A stretch of DNA of 53,260 nucleotides from contig JAHIUN010000014.1 in assembly GCA_018817125.1 (NCBI GenBank), positions 1 through 53,260 on the forward strand, given 5' to 3'. Every line of letters starts with the position of its first letter. Position 1 is the stretch's first letter. Under the pieces are notes generated by a model that was not told the DNA's origin, ran no database searches, and saw only the letters and a list, made by a program, of their open reading frames with translations. This document shows positions 45,101-50,620 of this stretch, one piece after another. Source of the stretch: Patescibacteria group bacterium (lineage in GTDB: Bacteria > Patescibacteriota > Gracilibacteria > UM-FILTER-43-11). Position numbers and translations under genes: made by a program.

Positions 45101-45418
45101 TACACGACTGGTACTACTGCCACCGATGCTACAACATTTAATTCTACCTACGCGGGTCGCTGGATCCATGTCATCGGAACGTATAAGGCAGGTGAATACA
45201 TGAGGATTTATCTTGATGGAGTGCAGATGACAAATAAGACCACTGGTCTGCCAGCTCAGATGGATCCGGATACCGCGAGTACAACATGGATCGGCCGAAC
45301 CGGTGTTAATCCGGGTTATCTGGATGGCAAGATCGCGGAAATAAAGATCTTTGATTATGTGTTTGATGACACACAGGCGGAAAACCTGTATCTGGAACAT
45401 ATGAGCCGGTTTAAATAG
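42107..45418 (+). CDS. giant LamG-domain surface protein, 1103 aa
   Basis: N-terminal TM/signal anchor (about 12-29), then modules. A: about 50-180, with TPADDSD...DVTFTGAATDLNGDQYYLAICK. B: about 190-285, a TIDSVAYEF...VVYVYADTEG-type phage/surface repeat. C: about 305-444, a CBM4/9-like galactose-binding fold. D: cadherin/Ig-like stretches. E: a DDDGDG...DC acidic Cys motif (833-858) typical of calcium-binding surface repeats. F: a C-terminal LamG/concanavalin-like domain (about 869-1103: FTASAWVYVD, RWIHVIGTYKAGEYMRIYLDG). There is no LPxTG. It is probably exported and surface-held, perhaps an adhesin or carbohydrate binder. Paralogous to the protein at 50621. Confidence 0.87.
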   Translation: MKKAFSPQSHYYVFALLFAIMAIMGGVFYDDIQNIGLRADDWDVPTATTISNVSPVFTTTPADDSDSSSPTNIGSDVTFTGAATDLNGDQYYLAICKTDAVSVGDNAAPTCTGGEWDISAVTNSGSAPTVSPTYTVTSSETNETYDWFAFVCDKKVSADNPACYPGNDSGDQGSALGTVTLSDIPVDEATVTIDSVAYEFDDNSSYTGTQVDVSASQTPAEAAEELVTVEAGSSSSMVRRGNIIYVYADTEGVGGNSIAMSKSGDTGDDIALSGSTLSGGSDTGKSPFNVNHGPTFGSVTVTDATELLTNGTMETGDPPSNWPITADATVTSVADERDGGSGSSSMEATKDVNTWVARQDITTVIGDTYRGSAWLKNIDATYARVLISNSNNSVVYSDTPITATVWTYTSFTFVAEDTTTRVWYTISGDSGGTARLDDISVVGASIEPGDNLRFILPQAEIADSDTEGGQDTLNMHICTDATTSFNYSTNACTGGSLICSVTSVDPTSQDAACDESGNALAPVPTAHGSYNFKVYVEDSHDMAGTGTNQQSYSVEDVLPVLVSYSTIDTLSIAAGGSDTLTYSVSLTDDNGDNDVTDLSMTFFDSNEVNSDCDTDENDCYSENIAGNCAWTNKGSGTDNALGADCDYTIYFNANAGTNWEVAATVVDGNGSTDLGASTAQDFEIASLQGIDVVQTTIAYSTVEIGGTSDPIETSMGNVGNTDIDILIHGADMTCQTSATCGSNTIGQEQQRWHSGSNSFDWDDSETGDGPYILDETSGTGGGGAGCIDHDLRKRDSYSSTSINQSVYWKLRILSSQSSGNYQGSNTFTSTAGCDAETCNNSTDDDGDGRTDCADHHDCDLSALCTELDLPMGTAQHDSGNNRTLDTSPNGNHAIFGDGATSTTYPTKLSPMVGYELDGGDYFDAGDVFTTNQTEFTASAWVYVDAFNTHISTNIRTPFISDWNTWDVGGQEGFNLNAYYSQATDTMGWQFNIADGTDYYTTGTTATDATTFNSTYAGRWIHVIGTYKAGEYMRIYLDGVQMTNKTTGLPAQMDPDTASTTWIGRTGVNPGYLDGKIAEIKIFDYVFDDTQAENLYLEHMSRFK

Positions 45419-45420
45419 AA

Positions 45421-45518
45421 AAGAATAGCCAAAGAATTGATTGAGAATCGATTGGCAATACTCTATCAATTCTCAATCGGTGGGGTAGCCGTAGGCGAAA
45501 AGGGTGGGTTAACCAATC
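45421..45518. repeat. spacer repeat copy 1 (hairpin plus conserved block)
   Basis: AAGAATAGCC-type units and a stem GATTGAGAAT (45439-45448) with ATTCTCAATC (45469-45478). Next comes a block of about 60 bases (AATACTCTATCAATTCTCAA, then GGTGGGGT, GTAGGCGAAA, TGGGTTAACCAAT). The block is nearly identical to the spacer at 46063-46122. Confidence 0.8.
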
Positions 45519-45540
45519 CTTTATAAAATAATTTAAAAAT

Positions 45541-46047
45541 ATGAAATCAATCGCAAAAATAATCGATACCACTCAATCCAAAATCCTCCTTTTTGCGGGA
45601 TTGCTCGGTTTATCCATTGCGGTCCCCGCCTTTATCCATATTCAGTGGGTCACCGGCCCGATGGTCAATACGGCACTGATTCTGGCAACAGTTCTTATTG
45701 GCCCGATGGAGGCGGTATTGATCGGCCTGATGCCCAGCACGATTGCGCTTGTTGCGGGATTACTGCCCTTGCCTTTGGCGCCGATGGTACCGTTTATTAT
45801 GATCGGCAACGCGGTATTGGTGGCTGTTTTTCACTACCTATATAAGAAGCATTTTTTACTGGCGGTCGGAATCGCCGCATTTCTTAAATTCGCCTTTCTT
45901 CACGAATCAGTCACGCTCATCATGAGCAAACTTTTAAAGCAGGAGATCGTCGCTAAACTGGCGGTGATGATGAGCTGGCCGCAGTTTTTTACCGCGGTAA
46001 TCGGAGGAGGAGTGGCATTCTTTATTCTTAAATGGAAAAAGAATTGA
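45541..46047 (+). CDS. ECF-S-like membrane protein of the hydrogenase cluster
   Basis: 168 residues with five to six hydrophobic helices (about 17-33, 38-60, 62-80, 84-100, 106-122, 145-165). The helix pattern and size resemble ECF transporter S components. Similar small membrane proteins next to NuoF/hydrogenase genes are often annotated 'iron hydrogenase'. It may supply a cofactor or metal precursor or anchor the complex; this is inference. The last residues (KN) and the TGA stop are encoded by the following repeat. Confidence 0.65.
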   Translation: MKSIAKIIDTTQSKILLFAGLLGLSIAVPAFIHIQWVTGPMVNTALILATVLIGPMEAVLIGLMPSTIALVAGLLPLPLAPMVPFIMIGNAVLVAVFHYLYKKHFLLAVGIAAFLKFAFLHESVTLIMSKLLKQEIVAKLAVMMSWPQFFTAVIGGGVAFFILKWKKN

Positions 46048-46122
46048 TTGATAATCGATTCTCAATACTCTATCAATTCTCAATCGGTGGGGTCGGTGTA
46101 GGCGAAAGGGATGGGTTAACCA
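46037..46122. repeat. spacer repeat copy 2 (hairpin plus conserved block)
   Basis: AGAATTGATTGATAATCGATT with opposing TATCAATTCTCAATCGG, then the same block of about 60 bases as at 45455-45518 ending in TGGGTTAACCAAT. The ATG of the hydB-like gene follows within about 15 bases. The position upstream of both start codons suggests a shared control element, with GGTTAACC as a perfect 8-base palindrome. Confidence 0.8.
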
Positions 46123-46131
46123 ATGTTTTAT

Positions 46132-47133
46132 ATGAACAATTTACTCGACAAAATCAAAGCGGCAAAACTGGTCGGCCGGGGGGGCGCGGGTTACCCGACC
46201 GCGGCCAAATGGGAGATGGTCAAAAAAGCGTCTGGCCAGACGAAAGTTGTTATCTGCAATGCCAGCGAAGGAGAACTGGGTGTGTTTAAAGATTTTCACA
46301 TTCTAAAAAAATTCCCGCAGGATGTGGTAAAAGGCATGGTGCTGGCGATGGATTATCTGGGAACCAAACAGGCCTATTTTAATTTCAATAAAAAATATTA
46401 TCGTCGGATCATCTTAAAGCTCGACCCGATTTTAAAACGCTATGAAGCGAAGGGGTATCGGTTCACCGTTTACGAAGAAAAGCCCAGTTACATCGGCGGG
46501 GAAGAAACCGCGCTTTTAAATGCCATTGAAGGCAGGCGGATTGAACCGCGCCTTAAACCTCCTTATCCGTGCGATGCCGGGTTGTTCGGCAAACCGACAC
46601 TCATCCACAACGTGGAAACCTTATTCAATGTGGCACGGGTGGCAGAGGGTAAGTTTGAACCTAATCGTTTTTACTGCCTGTCCGGCCCTAAAAAACTGAA
46701 CCGCGTCTACTACCTGCCCGATAGTTGGACGATTGAACAGATTCTTAAAAAGACCAAGCGCTACCCCCGTTACGATTTTTTCGCGCAGATCGGGGGCGGG
46801 GCGAGCGGGCTTGTAATCAACCAAAAGCAAATGGAAACGCAAAAGATGACGGGCGCCGGTTCGCTTCAGGTTTTCAGATCTACCACTGACCCCCGCCAGT
46901 TACTCCTCCACTGGTTTGAATTTTACGCGAAGGAAAGCTGTGGTAAATGTACGCCCTGCCGTGAAGGGTCGTTTCAATTATACGAACTCCTTAAGCGCAA
47001 CAAACGGGTGCCCTGGAAAAAGATGATGACAATCGTCGAGATAATGGGAAAAATCTCCTTCTGCGCGTTGGGAAAATCGATTGTGATTCCGGTGAAAAGT
47101 TATATGAAAAATGTTTTGAAAAAACGCGCATAG
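46132..47133 (+). CDS. minimal NuoF/HydB-like NADH-binding subunit
   Basis: 333 residues from the ATG at 46132 (336 from 46123). The FMN/NADH fold is present: GRGGAGYPTAAKW at the very N-terminus, NASEGELGVFKD, YIGGEETALLNAIEG and PTLIHNVETL. The SLBB-like part follows, and the C-terminal [4Fe-4S] ligands SCGKCTPCREG plus FCALG are present. The N-terminal thioredoxin-like [2Fe-2S] domain and the C-terminal ferredoxin domain of typical HydB are absent, and no HydC/NuoE gene is adjacent. It probably passes electrons between NADH and the hydrogenase encoded next. Confidence 0.9.
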   Translation: MNNLLDKIKAAKLVGRGGAGYPTAAKWEMVKKASGQTKVVICNASEGELGVFKDFHILKKFPQDVVKGMVLAMDYLGTKQAYFNFNKKYYRRIILKLDPILKRYEAKGYRFTVYEEKPSYIGGEETALLNAIEGRRIEPRLKPPYPCDAGLFGKPTLIHNVETLFNVARVAEGKFEPNRFYCLSGPKKLNRVYYLPDSWTIEQILKKTKRYPRYDFFAQIGGGASGLVINQKQMETQKMTGAGSLQVFRSTTDPRQLLLHWFEFYAKESCGKCTPCREGSFQLYELLKRNKRVPWKKMMTIVEIMGKISFCALGKSIVIPVKSYMKNVLKKRA

Positions 47134-47153
47134 CATTTTGTCATTTCGACCCA

Positions 47154-47259
47154 TTTTTGTCATTTCGACCAACGCGGAGAAATCCCTTATCAAATAATCA
47201 AATAACAGGATTTTAAAAGGGATTTCTCCACTCATTTCATTCGGTCGAAATGACAAAAA
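47154..47259. repeat. REP-like element with two perfect nested stems
   Basis: TTTTTGTCATTTCGACC (47154-47170) is exactly complementary to 47243-47259. GGAGAAATCCCTT (47176-47188) is exactly complementary to 47217-47229. A loop of 28 bases remains. A partial extra copy (TTTTGTCATTTCGACCC) precedes it. Lies between hydB-like and hydA. Confidence 0.9.
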
Positions 47260-47280
47260 ATAGAAATCAGTTAAACGATT

Positions 47281-48990
47281 ATGAAAAAAATCTCCATCCA
47301 TATCGACGGCAAAAAATATCAATGCAATGAAGGCGAAAGCATTCTGCAGATTGCCATACGGAATAACATCGACATCCCGCATTTCTGTTACCACGAAGAC
47401 CTCCAGCTGGATGTCCACTGCCGTACGTGCTTGGTCGAATTCGAGGGGAATGTGACCACCTCCTGCAATCTGTTCGCCAAGCCCGGCATGAAGGTGCTCA
47501 CGAATTCTTCCAAAGTCAAAAAACTGCGCGACGAAAATCTGGAACTCCTGCTCGCCGACCACAAAAAAATCTGCCCCAAATGTCAGCAGGGGTATTTTTG
47601 CCGCACCGCGCGCCAGATGAAAAAGTACAGGATCACCGGCACTAAATACCACCGCGACGAAATCAAAGCCCCAATCCATAAATTAGGCACGGCCGCGGAA
47701 TTCGACCCGCAGGCGTGCATTTCGTGTAACAAGTGTGTGGAGATGTGTGAAAAAATCGGTATCGGCTTTCTGAAGCTGGAAGGGAAAGGCAGTAAAACTC
47801 ATCTTGGTTACAACAAAGATCCGAACGTGGATTGTATTTATTGCGGTCAGTGCACCGCCCATTGTCCGGTGGCCGCGGTCCGCGAGCAGAATCACCTGCA
47901 ACCCGTCGAGAACTTACTGAAGAACAGGAAGGGTAAGGTGCTCATTGCCCAAATGGCTCCGTCCGTCCGCGCCAGCATCGGAGAGGAATTCGGTCTTCCG
48001 CCAGGCAAAAATATGGAAGGCGAAATGATCACGGCGCTCCGAAAGTTGGGATTCGATTATGTATTCGATGTGAATATGGGCGCGGACATCACTACCTATG
48101 TGGAGGCCACGGAATTGGCCGAGCGCATCAAGGGAAACGGCGTTTTACCCATGATCACTTCCTGCTGTCCGGGATGGGTGAAGTACGCGGAATTTTATCA
48201 TCCGGAAATTCTCCCAAACCTCACACGCGCCCGCTCCCCGCAGATCCATTCCGGCGGCGCATATAAAACCTGGTGGGCCAAAAAAGCCGGCGTGGATCCG
48301 AAAAAAATCGTCATTGTTTCCCTAATGCCCTGCACTTCTAAAAAATATGAAGCGGACTTTGAAAAATTAAAAGTCAACGGTCTGTATCCGGTGGATTACG
48401 TTTTAACCACGCGTGAAACCGGCGCGCTTCTTAAAAAACATTACATCAATTTGCCGACGCTGAAAAAAGGAAAATTAGATCTGCCCGGCACCTATTCCGG
48501 CGCGGCCGCGATTTACGGCGCGTCTGGCGGGGTAATGGAATCCGCGCTCCGTTCTGCCTATCATTTCATCACCGGCAAGGAGCTGAAGAAAGTCGAGTTC
48601 AAAGAAGTCCGCGGCATGAAAGGCATTAAAAAAGCGATGGTCAAATTCGGAAACCGCACGCTTCATGTCGCGGTGGCCTACATGCCTAAAAATTCCCATA
48701 TTTTAATCGAGGAAATCAAAAAAAATCCACTGGCCTACGATTACATCGAGATGATGGCCTGCCCGGGCGGGTGTATTGGCGGCGGCGGTCAGCCGTATCC
48801 CAATTCCGAAGCCATCATCTGGGAACGCATCCAGGCTTTGTATAAGATTGACGATAAAATGACACTCCGCACCGCCCACCAGAATCCTGTGGTCATCGAT
48901 TTTTTTGAAAATTACATCGCCAAACTGCCTAAACATAAACAGGAAGAAATATTGCTGACGCGGTACTCGAGGAAGAGAAAGTTTGAATAA
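47281..48990 (+). CDS. hydA: [FeFe] hydrogenase, CpI-like (group A)
   Basis: 569 residues. Reversibly reduces protons to H2. N-terminal [2Fe-2S] ligands Cys36, 47, 50, 62. His-ligated cluster His94, Cys98, 101, 107. Two [4Fe-4S] sets Cys146/149/152/156 and 185/188/191/195. H-cluster motifs are TSCCPGW (293-299, with the proton-relay Cys295), MPCTSKKYE (349-357) and MACPGGCIGGGGQP (492-505), so the enzyme should be active. The C-terminal small-subunit domain is fused (to 569). Domain order matches Clostridium CpI. Maturases HydE, HydF and HydG must lie elsewhere. It is separated from hydB-like by a REP-like hairpin. Confidence 0.97.
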   Translation: MKKISIHIDGKKYQCNEGESILQIAIRNNIDIPHFCYHEDLQLDVHCRTCLVEFEGNVTTSCNLFAKPGMKVLTNSSKVKKLRDENLELLLADHKKICPKCQQGYFCRTARQMKKYRITGTKYHRDEIKAPIHKLGTAAEFDPQACISCNKCVEMCEKIGIGFLKLEGKGSKTHLGYNKDPNVDCIYCGQCTAHCPVAAVREQNHLQPVENLLKNRKGKVLIAQMAPSVRASIGEEFGLPPGKNMEGEMITALRKLGFDYVFDVNMGADITTYVEATELAERIKGNGVLPMITSCCPGWVKYAEFYHPEILPNLTRARSPQIHSGGAYKTWWAKKAGVDPKKIVIVSLMPCTSKKYEADFEKLKVNGLYPVDYVLTTRETGALLKKHYINLPTLKKGKLDLPGTYSGAAAIYGASGGVMESALRSAYHFITGKELKKVEFKEVRGMKGIKKAMVKFGNRTLHVAVAYMPKNSHILIEEIKKNPLAYDYIEMMACPGGCIGGGGQPYPNSEAIIWERIQALYKIDDKMTLRTAHQNPVVIDFFENYIAKLPKHKQEEILLTRYSRKRKFE

Positions 48991-49124
48991 AATGTCTGAA
49001 CTTTGATTAATCTGATTAAATGATAGCCATGATTGATTATCATGATTTTGATATGATTGTTATACCTCATGCAAAATAGAATCATGTTAAATCAGTAAAT
49101 CATAAAAATCACAGTTCAGACATT
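48991..49124. repeat. long imperfect palindrome after hydA
   Basis: AATGTCTGAACT (48991-49002) is exactly complementary to AGTTCAGACATT (49113-49124). Inside, GATTAATCTGATTAAATGAT faces ATCATGTTAAATCAG, with further ATGATT units. It probably terminates hydA. Its right end overlaps the -35 box of purD. Confidence 0.8.
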
Positions 49125-49150
49125 GGTTTTTCCTCAATCTCCGCTATAAT
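49123..49150 (+). promoter_or_regulatory. purD promoter
   Basis: TTGGTT (49123-49128), 16 bases, TATAAT (49145-49150). Leader about 27 nt, no SD. Confidence 0.6.
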
Positions 49151-49182
49151 GGGCGGGCAGTATTTTTTAAATATCAGACATT

Positions 49183-50487
49183 ATGAAAATCCTGTTAGTC
49201 GGCAACGGAGCCCGCGAACACGCGATGGCCGAAGCCCTTAAAAAATCTCCCAAATGCACTGAATTACTGGTATACGCCAGCGCGGTCAATCCCGGCATTC
49301 GGGATCTCACATCCGTTTACCATGTGGGTGATATGAAAGACATGAAAGCCATTCAGGAATTCGCACGGGAAAACAAACCTGATTTTGCCGTAATCGGTCC
49401 GGAAAATCCGCTGGCCGGCGGAGTGGTCGACGTCCTTAAACTGATCGGCATTCCTTCAGCTTCGCCCATCAAAGAACTGGCGCGGATTGAAAGTTCAAAA
49501 TCCTTTACACGCGAATTGCTGGCCAAACACAACGTATCCGGCGGTCCCAAATTCAAAACATTCACCTCCATCGACGGCATGATGGAATTCGCGAATGAAC
49601 TTGGACAAATTGTCGTTAAAGCAGATGGTTTACAGGGAGGAAAAGGCGTTCAGGTTCAGGGCGACCATTTTGAAACACTGGAAGACGGCGTGCTGTACGC
49701 CAAGGAATGTGTGGAGCGGGATGGAAAGGTGGTGATCGAAGAAAAATTTGTCGGCCAGGAATTCAGCCTGATGAGTTTTGTAGATGGTGAACATGTCGTC
49801 GATATGCCCCCAATCCAGGACCACAAGCGTGCGTATGAAGGCGACACCGGCCCCAACACCGGCGGGATGGGAACGTACAATTATCCCAAAAATCTCCCCT
49901 TTCTCACACAGAAAGATTTGGAAGACGCGCACGCTATCAACGTCGGAACGGCGAAGGCGATTAAAGAAGAAACTGGTGAAAATTATGTAGGGGTTTTGTA
50001 CGGTGGGTTCATTGCGGTGGAAGACGGTGTCCGGCTTATTGAATACAACGTTCGCCTCGGTGACCCCGAAGCCATGAACGCGTTACCGCTTCTCGAAACC
50101 GATTATGTGGACGTGTGCCAGGCGATGATCAAGGGCACTTTGGATCAGCTCGATATCCGATTTTCCAAAAAGGCCACCGTTTGCAAATACGCCGTGCCGG
50201 AAGGTTATCCGGTAAACCCGGTAAAAGGAGAACGGATCAAGATCGGTCCGCTTCCGGAAGGGCTGAAAGTCTTTTACGCGTCGGTGGATGAAGTGGAAGG
50301 CGAGCTGGTGATGACCGGTTCACGCGCGGTGGCGTTCGTTGGGATCGCCGATACTATCGAAGAAGCCGAACGACTTGCGCAACGTGGCGTTGAAAGTGTA
50401 AAAGGCCCCATTTTTTACCGAAAGGATATCGGCACCGAAGCACTGATTTCAGAAAGAATTGAGATGATGAAAAAACTGAGGGCTTAA
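49183..50487 (+). CDS. purD: phosphoribosylamine-glycine ligase PurD
   Basis: 434 residues. Joins phosphoribosylamine and glycine with ATP to give GAR, the substrate of PurN. ATP-grasp features are MKILLVGNGAREHAMAEAL, IGPENPLAGGVVD, VVKADGLQGGKGVQV, VIEEKFVGQEFSLMSF, TGPNTGGMGTYNYP, and GFIAVEDGVRLIEYNVRLGDPEA. Complete and typical. It has its own promoter downstream of the hydA terminator repeat. Confidence 0.97.
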   Translation: MKILLVGNGAREHAMAEALKKSPKCTELLVYASAVNPGIRDLTSVYHVGDMKDMKAIQEFARENKPDFAVIGPENPLAGGVVDVLKLIGIPSASPIKELARIESSKSFTRELLAKHNVSGGPKFKTFTSIDGMMEFANELGQIVVKADGLQGGKGVQVQGDHFETLEDGVLYAKECVERDGKVVIEEKFVGQEFSLMSFVDGEHVVDMPPIQDHKRAYEGDTGPNTGGMGTYNYPKNLPFLTQKDLEDAHAINVGTAKAIKEETGENYVGVLYGGFIAVEDGVRLIEYNVRLGDPEAMNALPLLETDYVDVCQAMIKGTLDQLDIRFSKKATVCKYAVPEGYPVNPVKGERIKIGPLPEGLKVFYASVDEVEGELVMTGSRAVAFVGIADTIEEAERLAQRGVESVKGPIFYRKDIGTEALISERIEMMKKLRA

Positions 50488-50561
50488 AAATGGCTTAAGG
50501 AAGCCAAAAAACATTCATAAATGATTACCACATCTTTTTGGCGTTTTTCGAGTAAATTTTT

Positions 50562-50591
50562 TTGGTTTTCTCTCTCTCGTCGTGGTACAAT
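50562..50591 (+). promoter_or_regulatory. promoter of the second LamG protein
   Basis: TTGGTT (50562-50567), 18 bases, TACAAT (50586-50591). The -35 sequence is the same as at purD. Leader about 23 nt. Confidence 0.5.
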
Positions 50592-50620
50592 AATTTTAAT
50601 TGGAATAAAAATAAAAATTA

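Noticed and set aside
46978-47679. 233-codon ORF antisense to hydB-like and hydA
   Set aside because: It crosses two well-supported genes and the REP element between them; composition is that of an antisense shadow.
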